Shown: positions 16,758 through 23,884 of the stretch, in pieces
Numbering within the stretch: position 1 is the stretch's first letter
Layout of the letters: every line of letters begins with the position of its first letter
NCBI GenBank assembly: GCA_000403495.2
Contig: KE159817.1
Coordinates: 368,048 to 432,047 of the forward strand
Origin: Lachnospiraceae bacterium 10-1
GTDB lineage: Bacteria > Bacillota > Clostridia > Lachnospirales > Lachnospiraceae
Reading direction: 5' to 3'
DNA length: 64,000 bases
The notes under the pieces: model-generated
Database searches by the model: none
Told to the model about the DNA's origin: nothing
What the model saw: only the letters and a program-made list of their open reading frames with translations
Translations under genes and position numbers: made by a program

Positions 16758-17255
16758 CTATAATTTCTCCAGCTTCTCCAAAAATGCTCTGTAAAATTCC
16801 CCTTCTTTGATGCGGGCCTGCTGAACCTCTATACTCCTGGGTGTATATACTACGGGATGCTCCAAATCGTACAGCGCCTTTTTCGTTGCCTGGATCGCAG
16901 ATTCCACCGTGCTTCCAAGGATGTCAAAATTCTCTTTTTCACCCTTAAGCTGTTTATTAAGCCTCTGCACCATCATCTGCGATATGTGGCTCATCATTCC
17001 GTTGCCCCGGATTCCCATGCCATTCGCATTTACTTCTTTCGCCGCCTCCATCCACGCATCCTTCACTTCCTGTGGGGCATTGGGGCCGACCATCTCAAAG
17101 GCTTTCTCATCCTGATCGGCTGCCTTTCCCTGCGCCTCCTTTTCTTCCACCGTTTCCATGAATCCCACAACCCCGGATTCCGCGCTTCTTCCTGTCTTTC
17201 TTGCCGTGTGTCCTGTCAGCGGATATCCCGCTGTTCCTATTCCGTTAATGCCCAT
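16758..17255 (-). CDS. Array effector, NGIG N-terminus (165 residues)
   Basis: The N-terminus MGINGIGTAGYPLTGHTARK belongs to the array family, while the rest is helical with a different body (VKDAWMEAAKEVNANGMGIR, SHISQMMVQRLNKQLKG). The family thus has a conserved leader and variable bodies. The central helices resemble a DUF3879-like or related clostridial domain only vaguely, and no name is given. GGAGG precedes the ATG. Confidence 0.75.
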   Translation of the reverse strand: MGINGIGTAGYPLTGHTARKTGRSAESGVVGFMETVEEKEAQGKAADQDEKAFEMVGPNAPQEVKDAWMEAAKEVNANGMGIRGNGMMSHISQMMVQRLNKQLKGEKENFDILGSTVESAIQATKKALYDLEHPVVYTPRSIEVQQARIKEGEFYRAFLEKLEKL

Positions 17256-17279
17256 TTCAATCCTCCATTTCTTTCTTAT

Positions 17280-17335
17280 GGCAGCCCGTCTGTCATTCAG
17301 AGCCGCACCCGCTCCCTCACAATAAGTCCGAGCGG
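17280..17335 (-). repeat. Leader element copy 3 (two stem-loops)
   Basis: Stem 1 is CCGCTC/GAGCGG around GGACTTATTGTGAG. Stem 2 is GCGGCTC/GGGCTGC with two G-U pairs around TGAATGACAGA. Compared with copy 2, stem 1 has a compensated change. Confidence 0.75.
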
Positions 17336-17361
17336 TTTATACCTCCATGCAGACATACCGC

Positions 17362-17385
17362 CTAACTTCCCCGGTCAAATCCCAT
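17362..17385 (-). CDS. 7-codon leader ORF, MGFDRGS
   Basis: GGAGGTGAAGGCCGGT precedes ATG at 17385, and the frame ends at TAG after seven codons. It is the second of three near-identical micro-ORFs placed just upstream of a leader element. It is probably a translated leader, but no product is proven. Confidence 0.5.
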   Translation of the reverse strand: MGFDRGS

Positions 17386-17402
17386 ACCGGCCTTCACCTC
17401 CT

Positions 17403-17463
17403 CTCGCTGCTCCCTGATTCACCAATCTGCAGGAAAGCCTGGGATGCCTGCCCTGCCCAGATA
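17403..17463 (-). repeat. Intergenic repeat B (partial)
   Basis: The stretch GGGATGCCTGCCCTGCC and the preceding ATTCACCAATCTGCAGGAAA match the proximal half of the copies near 14.0 and 14.5 kb. The GTCAGGCTGTGG half is missing. Confidence 0.6.
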
Positions 17464-17470
17464 CCCCTAT

Positions 17471-18139
17471 TTATGCTTTCCTGTCAAAAGACGGCTTCTC
17501 CTCCAGATAATCCGGCAGTGCTTCCAGTTCTGCCCCTTGGCCGTTCTTTAGCGAGCGGTACTCATTAAAATAAACCCCATAAAACTCCCTTTCCTTTTCC
17601 CGTTCAGCCGGAGTCCTTTCGCAAGCCCACCCGTATCCCGAACCGAGATATGTCAGCACCTTTGTACCCTGGTAATAAATATCTGCGCCATGTCCCCCGC
17701 CTGTCAAGATTGGACAGGTCAGCGTTCCGCCCCCGGCCAGCGTAAACTTCCTTTCCGCAAGATCATCCATCCTCCCGTCCGCTGCCTCCAGAAAGTAAAG
17801 CAGCGTCAGTTCCCCGCTCCCCTTGCATTTCGGATTGCCGCCCTGCTCTTTCAGCGCATTTTCAGCCTGCCGGTATAGCGCCTTCCTGTCGGGCGACACG
17901 TCAGACATATACTCTGCACATAGTTCCGTCCGCCGCCTATGGATATATTCCAATTCTGCCTTGCTTGTAGTATTCGCAGCCTTCCGTGCCAGTTCCTTGA
18001 TCTCGTCAGTAAACTCCGCCTTTGATTTACTGCTTTTCCCGGAACTTGGAATGATAGACCAGTCAGGCCCTCTGCCGCTCAATGACATACACTGTTTTGT
18101 ATTAGCAGAATTTACTGTACTTAAAGCCGAAATTCCCAT
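17471..18139 (-). CDS. Array effector (222 residues)
   Basis: The N-terminus MGISALSTVNSANTKQCMSL has the short Ser/Asn-rich character of the array. A helical part (FTDEIKELARKAANTTSKAE) is followed by a segment with GELTLLYFLEAADGRMDDLA and a glycine-rich stretch (FTLAGGGTLTCPILTGGGHG) that looks like beta strands. The C-terminus is acidic and helical. A GAGGTGG site precedes the start. No known family was recognised. Confidence 0.7.
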   Translation of the reverse strand: MGISALSTVNSANTKQCMSLSGRGPDWSIIPSSGKSSKSKAEFTDEIKELARKAANTTSKAELEYIHRRRTELCAEYMSDVSPDRKALYRQAENALKEQGGNPKCKGSGELTLLYFLEAADGRMDDLAERKFTLAGGGTLTCPILTGGGHGADIYYQGTKVLTYLGSGYGWACERTPAEREKEREFYGVYFNEYRSLKNGQGAELEALPDYLEEKPSFDRKA

Positions 18140-18169
18140 GAGTCCACCTCACAATTTATTTTCTTATCT

Positions 18170-18223
18170 GCGGTTCTTCTGTCGATCAGAGCCACCCTGC
18201 TCCCTTGCAATAAGTCCGAGCAG
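18170..18223 (-). repeat. Leader element copy 4 (two stem-loops)
   Basis: Stem 1 CTGCTC/GAGCAG is perfect around GGACTTATTGCAAGG. Stem 2 uses GGT/ACC where copy 2 uses GGC/GCC. No micro-ORF precedes this copy; repeat B abuts it directly. Confidence 0.75.
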
Positions 18224-18232
18224 TTCACTCTT

Positions 18233-18300
18233 CCTGCTCCCCAATTCCCCAATCTGCCGAAACGCTTGGGATGCCTGCCTTATTCGGCAATCATCCAATC
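18233..18300 (-). repeat. Intergenic repeat B (partial)
   Basis: ATTCCCCAATCTGCCGAAAC and TGGGATGCCTGCCTTATTCG align with other B copies. The segment lies right after the stop of the upstream array gene and before leader element copy 4. Confidence 0.55.
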
Positions 18301-18322
18301 TTCCCATCGGGCGTCAAAATTT

Positions 18323-19159
18323 TTATTTTATTAAAGAAACATTAGCTTCTTCATTGGATTTTCTTAACATTTCTTCCATTGCTTTCACATATTCATCAAA
18401 GGTCATAACCACAGAAGATCCCACAAAACTATAAAGAGTATTTACTGCATTTGGGAAAGCATTTGCTAATGCCTCCCGTAAAGTTGGGCCATTCTTCTCT
18501 GCCGCTTTCACTCTATCATCAATTTCTTTTTGTATTTCTTCTGTCGTCCTGACTGTTGCAAAACTACAAGAACCTTTCACTCCATTTCGTTCCATTGTAT
18601 TTTGTCCCATAATACTGCGGTCAAAATACACCAGCACGGATGTATAGTCATTAAGGCTTTGCTGCCACTTGTCCATAGAAAGGTAATCGTCCCAATTTCC
18701 AGAGCTTTTATATTCCTCCATAACCTCCTTTATCGCCGCACTGTAGTCTGCCTTATCTAAATAATTTTTCACTCCTGTCTTTTCAAACAGGATATCTGCT
18801 CTCTGTTTATCTCCTAAAGATGTATTTCCCGTCTCCTGATTAAGCATCATAAGTTCAGCATAGCTGCAATTTCTTGGATCTATAATCCATGCATGGTGCT
18901 TCCTTTCAAATTCTTCCCCCTCTGCGGTCTTGCCCTTTAATATGTAAATTGGCGTATCATCCGAATAAATATCTGAGCGATGTATCTCAACGCTCTCCCT
19001 GGTCTTTGGATTTGAAAAAGACATCAACGGTTCATTCACCTTACTTCCTCTGTTTATAGCTTCTATTTGATTATTAAAATTGTTACCTAAAACTCTCTTT
19101 TTACCCGTCATATAATTCGAGTTAATTCCAGTATTATTATCAATTCCATTTACACTCAA
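18323..19159 (-). CDS. Array effector with TTG start (278 residues)
   Basis: I place the start at TTG 19159, giving MSVNGIDNNTGINSNYMTGK. GGAGG then sits 8 bases upstream, exactly as in the 16683 gene, and the N-terminus aligns with the NGIG family. The ATG at 19174 lies inside that ribosome site. The middle (TPIYILKGKTAEGEEFERKH, CSYAELMMLNQETGN) and the segment SGNWDDYLSMDKWQQSLNDY match the 13271 and 16150 proteins. The last 90 residues are helical. Function unknown. Confidence 0.75.
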   Translation of the reverse strand: MSVNGIDNNTGINSNYMTGKKRVLGNNFNNQIEAINRGSKVNEPLMSFSNPKTRESVEIHRSDIYSDDTPIYILKGKTAEGEEFERKHHAWIIDPRNCSYAELMMLNQETGNTSLGDKQRADILFEKTGVKNYLDKADYSAAIKEVMEEYKSSGNWDDYLSMDKWQQSLNDYTSVLVYFDRSIMGQNTMERNGVKGSCSFATVRTTEEIQKEIDDRVKAAEKNGPTLREALANAFPNAVNTLYSFVGSSVVMTFDEYVKAMEEMLRKSNEEANVSLIK

Positions 19160-19193
19160 TTTCAATTCCTCCATTATTATCAATTATTTTAAT

Positions 19194-19249
19194 GGCAGCT
19201 CATCTGTCGTTCAAAGCCGCCTCTGCTCTCTCATAATAAGTCCAAGCAG
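19194..19249 (-). repeat. Leader element copy 5 (two stem-loops)
   Basis: Stem 1 is CTGCTT/GAGCAG (one G-U pair) around GGACTTATTATGAGA. Stem 2 is GGCGGCTT/GAGCTGCC with wobble pairs around TGAACGACAGA. Confidence 0.72.
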
Positions 19250-19282
19250 TTTATTACTTCATAAATAGTAAACGCACATTGC

Positions 19283-19306
19283 TTAACTTCCCCTGTCAAA
19301 CTTCAT
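19283..19306 (-). CDS. 7-codon leader ORF, MKFDRGS
   Basis: GGAGGTGTTTGTC precedes ATG at 19306, and the frame ends at TAA. Together with the copies at 13951 and 17362 it defines M-x-F-D-R-G-S/T. Confidence 0.5.
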   Translation of the reverse strand: MKFDRGS

Positions 19307-19324
19307 GACAAACACCTCCCTTCG

Positions 19325-19913
19325 CTAAAAATCTGCCATCCGTTCTTTTCTCTCCGCCCGCCGTTCTGCTGCCTTTTCTTCCTCCGCTTTTTTCTCCTTG
19401 CGCCTCTCGGCAGCCTTTTCCTCGGCGGCTTTCTTCTCTTTTGCCCGCCGTTCCGCATTTTCTTTGGCTATTTTTCCATCGGGGTCATTTGTGCCGGAAG
19501 AGATTCCCGTTATATTTCCATTTGCATCAATCTCATATGAAATACTCGTCAGTGTTCCCTGCGCATGGGATACCGCGTAAGAGGCACAGTCCGGCAATGC
19601 CGCCAGATTTTCCTCCAGATATTTTGCTTTTTCCGAGTCGTTCATACATTTTTTCAGAAAAGCGCCCGATACGGATACCGTTGTCAGAACACCCTGCATG
19701 GAAGTTGTACCCGTATTCATATAGCTGTACTTGCCCTGCAGATATTTGGAATAGTCATTGATATTGCTGTACCCCGTCTTGATCTGCTCCGTCTTTGTTC
19801 CCCCGGTTGATGTTTTCAATCTCCACCGTGCTTGTTGTTACATTGCCTTCCTTTGCGGTACTTGTGCCGCTTTTCGCATAATTGCTATAATTGTTACTGA
19901 TCTCCATTGACAT
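19325..19913 (-). pseudogene. Array effector with a homopolymer frameshift
   Basis: From ATG 19913, after a strong AAGGAGGAT site, the frame reads MSMEISNNYSNYAKSGTSTA, close to the 6352 effector. At about codon 37 a run of five G (plus-strand C at 19800-19804) shifts the reading frame. The rest of the protein lies in the next frame (KTEQIKTGYSNINDYSKYLQ, EIDANGNITGISSGTND, then an Ala/Glu/Lys/Arg-rich coiled coil). With four G the two parts would join. It is either inactivated, phase-variable or a sequencing error. The C-terminal coil with repeated KAAERR units recalls the 20008 and 23060 effectors. Confidence 0.75.
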
Positions 19914-19944
19914 AATTTTCATCCTCCTTCAAAAAATCTTACCT

Positions 19945-19999
19945 GCGGCCCTTCTGTCATTTGGAGCCGCCCATGCCCCCTTATGGTAAATCCGGGCAT
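19945..19999 (-). repeat. Leader element copy 6 (two stem-loops)
   Basis: Stem 1 is ATGCCC/GGGCAT around GGATTTACCATAA. Stem 2 pairs GGCGGC with GCCGC around CAAATGACAGA. It lies 8 bases after the stop of the module 2 effector and ahead of the next array gene, so it is intercistronic. Confidence 0.78.
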
Positions 20000-20007
20000 A
20001 ATCTTCC

Positions 20008-20781
20008 TTACTTCAAAATTCCCGCCGCTTCATATGCTGCAATCGAAACCGCCTTTTTGGTTATGCTGGTCTGATAATATCTCTCGTCTGTTTCCTGCTC
20101 CATCAGCCTGCGTTTCAGGGCACTTTCCTCGTTCAGCCATGCATATTCCTCACGCCTTTTCCTCTTTGCCGCCTGTTCCGCTTCAAACTGGCGCATTTCT
20201 TCCTCTGTCGGACCGGTAATATTTCCACCATGGCTCGAAGCCCGGAAACGTGCAATCTCCCCATTTTCATCCAAAACAATCAGGTGAGAACATATCCTTC
20301 CGGGTACTTGGTTTGTTGCAATGAAACTCTCCACTTTGGCCATGACCTGTTTTGCCAGTGCCGGATCATTTTTCATTTTTTCTTCCAATTCCGGCGGTAC
20401 AACAATCGACTTCTGCCCGGCGATTGAGTGGAGCCTTGACTGTACCCCGGATGAATCCATAGCAGGATTCGCCCCATTCGGTTTCCAATTCACGGCGGAT
20501 TCGTTTAAATCATTACGGAAAAATTTCTCAAATGGGAAATCATTCCTCTCCCATACCCCCTGCGGAATATTGGACGCATCCGCCATATGGTAGTATGCTC
20601 CGGGAAACCTCGCCTGCCACATATCCTTAAAACTCATTCCCGATACATCCGACTGCCCCGCAGCTTTTGCCGCCGCAAGCTCCGCAAGGCTCACGCCTCC
20701 ATTCTTATCTGCCGCCGCATTCTTCCGGTACTGCTCCGCCAGATAGTACCCTCCCAATTTACCTGTCACTCCGAAATCCAT
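20008..20781 (-). CDS. Module 2 effector (258 residues)
   Basis: The protein starts MDFGVTGKLGGYYLAEQYRK. A middle domain with VPPELEEKMKNDPALAKQVM and ICSHLIVLDENGEIARFRAS precedes a charged helix (QAAKRKRREEYAWLNEESAL), and it ends ITKKAVSIAAYEAAGILK. The same order (DP-containing helix, short beta part, charged coil, Ala-Tyr-Glu tail) occurs in the module 3 effector. Its start overlaps the kinase end by 23 bases, indicating translational coupling. No signal peptide is seen. It may belong to the DUF6033-type group, but this needs a profile search. Confidence 0.78.
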   Translation of the reverse strand: MDFGVTGKLGGYYLAEQYRKNAAADKNGGVSLAELAAAKAAGQSDVSGMSFKDMWQARFPGAYYHMADASNIPQGVWERNDFPFEKFFRNDLNESAVNWKPNGANPAMDSSGVQSRLHSIAGQKSIVVPPELEEKMKNDPALAKQVMAKVESFIATNQVPGRICSHLIVLDENGEIARFRASSHGGNITGPTEEEMRQFEAEQAAKRKRREEYAWLNEESALKRRLMEQETDERYYQTSITKKAVSIAAYEAAGILK

Positions 20782-22150
20782 CTTCCTCTCTCCTTTCATT
20801 TTTCATCATCACGGACAGGATAAACACCCTGTCCTTTACCCTAAAATCCATTGTCCCCTGATACTTTTCAGTCGTGCTTTTGATGTTGGCAAGCCCTATC
20901 CTATGATTCTCCCGGTCTGCCTTATCCGTCACGGAAAACTCATTCTGCGGTTTTCTCACCACCTTTCCGTCAAAGCTATTCTCCACTTTCAGGAAAAACA
21001 GTTCCCTCTTTTGGAAAGAACTGATGCGGATAAAGGCTTCTGCATCCGGCTCTTTCACTTTCAGGCAGGCTTCGATCGCGTTATCCAATGCGTTTCCTAT
21101 GACAATGCCGATATCATAACTCTGGATGAACAGTTTCTCAGGGAACTGCAGCCCCTCCACATCCATCCGTAGGTCTGGCACCGTGCTGGCAATCTCATGG
21201 TATTTCATATTCAACAGAGTATCCACAACTGTGTTCCCTGTTTTGAACCGGAATTCCAGTCTGTCCATAGTCTCGTTCAGTTCTTCCAGATAGGCTTTCA
21301 GTTCTTCCTCTTTTCCTGCCGCAAGCTGCATGATAAGGGAAATTGTATTCTTCATATCATGTCTCATCCCCCGTATCCCGGAATAGACACGCTCCATCTC
21401 CCCCATATGCTCCTGCAGGCTGCTGACCTGTTTCTCCAAGATAATGCGGCTGCTTTTTTCCCTGTTCCAACAGATCATGTCCTGAAAAAGTTTTACCCCA
21501 AACATAACGGAGAACAGTAACAGCAGCAGGATAACAGGCATTATGACCATCAGTGATGGATATCTGTCATACAGCGTCTCCGGCACACCGTTCTCTGCCG
21601 TGTCAATCGTAATTCGCAGTAAAGTACATACCATCAGGCCTGTCAGCCCTGGTGTGATGATGAACAGTAATTCTGTCCTGTGGACGGCATATTCCTTTTC
21701 CCTGTAATCCTGTACAAACCTTCTCAGGGTAAAATAAAGCACCGCTGCCCCAATCACACAAAACAAAATCTGGTTCCCTATGAGAGTAATGCTTACAACG
21801 CAATTATAAAATTCCAATGAATATCCATTTTCCAGGCACCAGTCCCAAAGCCGGAACAGATGGTTTCCTAATTCAAAAAGCATATGTGCAAGGAAAAAGC
21901 TCATTTCACCCACAGCCATAAAGGTAACTATAATAAATAAAGCTATCTTCCCTATTGCCCTATAAAAAACCAATGCAGTTACAGATATAATACATAAAAT
22001 CACTGCCAGCCTTACAAAAACCCAAAAGCTCGTGTAGCCTTTTGGCAGGAAGAATCCCACTCCCAGCCGCAGCACCCCGTACAATACTGTGACTGCCAGC
22101 ACATTTATCCGCCGGTTCCGTATCCTTGTTTCCATCATCCATCGTGGCAT
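20759..22150 (-). CDS. Module 2 GHKL sensor kinase, N-terminus altered
   Basis: Six or so TM helices occupy residues 10-225. The dimerisation helix has GMRHDMKNTISLIMQLAAGK, the N-box is GNALDNAIEACLK and the G-box HRIGLANIKSTTEKYQGTM. Compared with the module 3 kinase, the first TM helix is missing. The start lies inside the preceding regulator gene, as expected from a deletion that joined the two genes. A GGAGG 12 bases before ATG 22150 can still start translation. Kinase domains look intact. Confidence 0.85.
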   Translation of the reverse strand: MPRWMMETRIRNRRINVLAVTVLYGVLRLGVGFFLPKGYTSFWVFVRLAVILCIISVTALVFYRAIGKIALFIIVTFMAVGEMSFFLAHMLFELGNHLFRLWDWCLENGYSLEFYNCVVSITLIGNQILFCVIGAAVLYFTLRRFVQDYREKEYAVHRTELLFIITPGLTGLMVCTLLRITIDTAENGVPETLYDRYPSLMVIMPVILLLLLFSVMFGVKLFQDMICWNREKSSRIILEKQVSSLQEHMGEMERVYSGIRGMRHDMKNTISLIMQLAAGKEEELKAYLEELNETMDRLEFRFKTGNTVVDTLLNMKYHEIASTVPDLRMDVEGLQFPEKLFIQSYDIGIVIGNALDNAIEACLKVKEPDAEAFIRISSFQKRELFFLKVENSFDGKVVRKPQNEFSVTDKADRENHRIGLANIKSTTEKYQGTMDFRVKDRVFILSVMMKNERREEDGFRSDR

Positions 22151-22652
22151 AGGACTCTATGACCTCCTCCATGTCCGTGGTATGGATTTCCACCTTCTTC
22201 CCCCTGCTCTCAATATACAGGATGGTATTTAAGTTAAGCGTATACCCCTGGTTCTTCGCCCTTATGAATATCTGCTTTTCCCTCTGCCCTTTCCTTTTCC
22301 CGGCTTCCTCCGCCGCCCTGCAAAGCACCTCCATGAATTTCTGTTCCTCAATCGGCTTTAGCAGGTAGTGGAATGCCAACACGTCAAAAACCTCAAACAC
22401 ATATTCCTTAATTCCCGTAATGAAGATGACCACCGCATCCACGCCGGACTGCCGGAGTGCCCTCACCGCCTCAATGCCGCCCATGCCCTCCATCTGTATG
22501 TCAAAAAAGATAATGTCAAAATCCTTTCCCGCCGCAAGCAGTCCTTCCCCCGTTGCAAAACCGCTTATATGAAAATCGGGATTCCGTTTTTTTATGAATC
22601 CGCCAATCTGCTCTCTGATGGCTTCCTCATCATCTACCACTGCTATATTCAA
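21960..22652 (-). pseudogene. Module 2 LytTR regulator, truncated by deletion
   Basis: The receiver domain is complete (VVDDEEAI, DIIFFDIQMEGMGG, FHYLLKP). The LytTR domain stops after IESRGKKVEIHTTDMEEVIE; from about 22150 the frame runs into kinase sequence out of frame and ends at 21960. The part of LytTR that contacts DNA in the minor groove (the CHRxYLVN region) is missing. The start is TTG 22652. The protein could still receive phosphate but probably not bind DNA. Confidence 0.82.
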
Positions 22653-22865
22653 AATTCATCATCTCGGATTTCCGTTTCTGCCGTCACTTAATTTATCGGC
22701 AGATTTTCTGTTATTTTGGGATGCAGGGAACGAAAGGCATATAAAATGAAATGAAAGACATAAATGCAATGGAGAAATTTCAAAGTAAGTCTAAAGTTTT
22801 TCGCCATTCGTCCGATATAGGGACGGATGTCCCACAAGGCGGCACAAACGCAAACCGACGTGCAA

Positions 22866-22925
22866 GCATATTACCTCTAACTTTAACTTTCCCGGATTCC
22901 AAGTAATTTTCGTTAGTTTGTAATC
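22866..22925 (-). promoter_or_regulatory. Conserved block R, copy 2, upstream of module 2
   Basis: AGAGGTAATATGC and TAACGAAAATTACTTGG are shared with block R upstream of modules 1 and 3. The GC-rich hairpin end is absent here, because the block is joined at about 22920 to a relic effector start. Confidence 0.6.
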
Positions 22926-22930
22926 TCCAT
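22913..22930 (-). pseudogene. Relic effector start (MEITN stop)
   Basis: After leader element copy 7 and an AGGAC site, an ATG opens MEITN and then meets TAA. The residues match MEISN near the start of the 19913 effector. The coding body has been replaced by block R of the next module. Confidence 0.45.
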
Positions 22931-22972
22931 TGCCTTGATTTCGTCCTCCCTGATAAAATTTATATTGTTAAT

Positions 22973-23028
22973 GGCGGCCCCTCTGTCATTCGGAGCCGCC
23001 CATGCCCCCTTATGGTAAGTCCGGGCAT
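22973..23028 (-). repeat. Leader element copy 7 (two stem-loops)
   Basis: Stem 1 is ATGCCC/GGGCAT around GGACTTACCATAA. Stem 2 is GGCGGC/GCCGCC around CGAATGACAGA. It follows the stop of the module 3 effector by 31 bases and precedes only a relic start. Confidence 0.78.
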
Positions 23029-23059
23029 AATCTTCCTTACTTCAAAATGCCCAGAATGC

Positions 23060-23884
23060 TTATATCTTCTGATTTCCAATCACGCTTTTGCTAAATGTGC
23101 TTATGTTTTCCTCATAGGCGGTTGCTGCCAATGCGCTTACACCTGCTGTCTGGAAAGCCGCCGTATCATCGCCATTCTGTATACCCTCTGCAAGGAAAGC
23201 CTGCTGCCTCTGCCTGCTTGCCATCTGGCTTTTCAGGTAATTCTCCTGTGCCGCCGCTCTCCGTGCCTGCGCCTTTTTCACCGCTTCTTTTTCCTGCTCC
23301 TCCATCAGTTCTTCCATCCTCTTATGGCGTTTCTCCCACCATGATTCTTCATTATCTGCGGAAATCGGAGAACCATCCTTTACGGGAATCCCTTCCCCGT
23401 GGCACTGCTCAGGCGTTGCCCCGATGACCTGGTAGCCGATCATCTTGGAACCCATGATTCCGGTACAGGAATACATCTTCCTAACCATTCCCAACACGGT
23501 TTTTTCCCATTCCGGATCAGTTTTCATCCTTTCAAAGCATTCCTCTGTAATCGTCAGCGCACCGCCTACACAGGTGGAACGGTACCAGCCGCTAACCGGC
23601 ATTCTCGACATTTCGTTCATAAACCACTGTTTGTATTCGTCCATCGTCATTTCTTCTTTGGATTTGTTGGAAATACTGCTGTCATATGTAAAACCAAAAT
23701 AACTCGGTGGCTGCGGGACTACCATATCCCCTTCCCATGCGGATGAGCCGGATTTTTCCGCTGCATTCTTTCCTTCTGCTTTCTGCACTTCCTCCGCAAA
23801 GTTCCCTGCGCCTGCTGTCTTCTTACTGTTGTTTGTGTAGGCATACGGGTTCACCCCTGCGCCGCTTACATTACTGATGCTCAT
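23060..23884 (-). CDS. Module 3 effector (274 residues)
   Basis: The protein starts MSISNVSGAGVNPYAYTNNS. The middle reads MNEMSRMPVSGWYRSTCVGG and ITEECFERMKTDPEWEKTVL. A long charged helix (WWEKRHKRMEELMEEQEKEA) follows, with a tail in TAYEENISTFSKSVIG. The middle is what I would expect from the DUF6033 family of Clostridia, though this is from memory only. It overlaps the kinase stop by ATGA, so it is translationally coupled. No export signal is seen. Confidence 0.8.
   Translation of the reverse strand: MSISNVSGAGVNPYAYTNNSKKTAGAGNFAEEVQKAEGKNAAEKSGSSAWEGDMVVPQPPSYFGFTYDSSISNKSKEEMTMDEYKQWFMNEMSRMPVSGWYRSTCVGGALTITEECFERMKTDPEWEKTVLGMVRKMYSCTGIMGSKMIGYQVIGATPEQCHGEGIPVKDGSPISADNEESWWEKRHKRMEELMEEQEKEAVKKAQARRAAAQENYLKSQMASRQRQQAFLAEGIQNGDDTAAFQTAGVSALAATAYEENISTFSKSVIGNQKI

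Noticed and set aside
22840-22860. CACAAGGCGGCAC shared with 46.03 kb
   Set aside because: The shared stretch is only 13-14 bases with no further similarity, so chance or distant debris cannot be excluded.
13868-23028. Leader elements as CRISPR repeats or a simple tandem repeat
   Set aside because: Copies are separated by whole genes, vary with compensated changes and have no uniform spacers.
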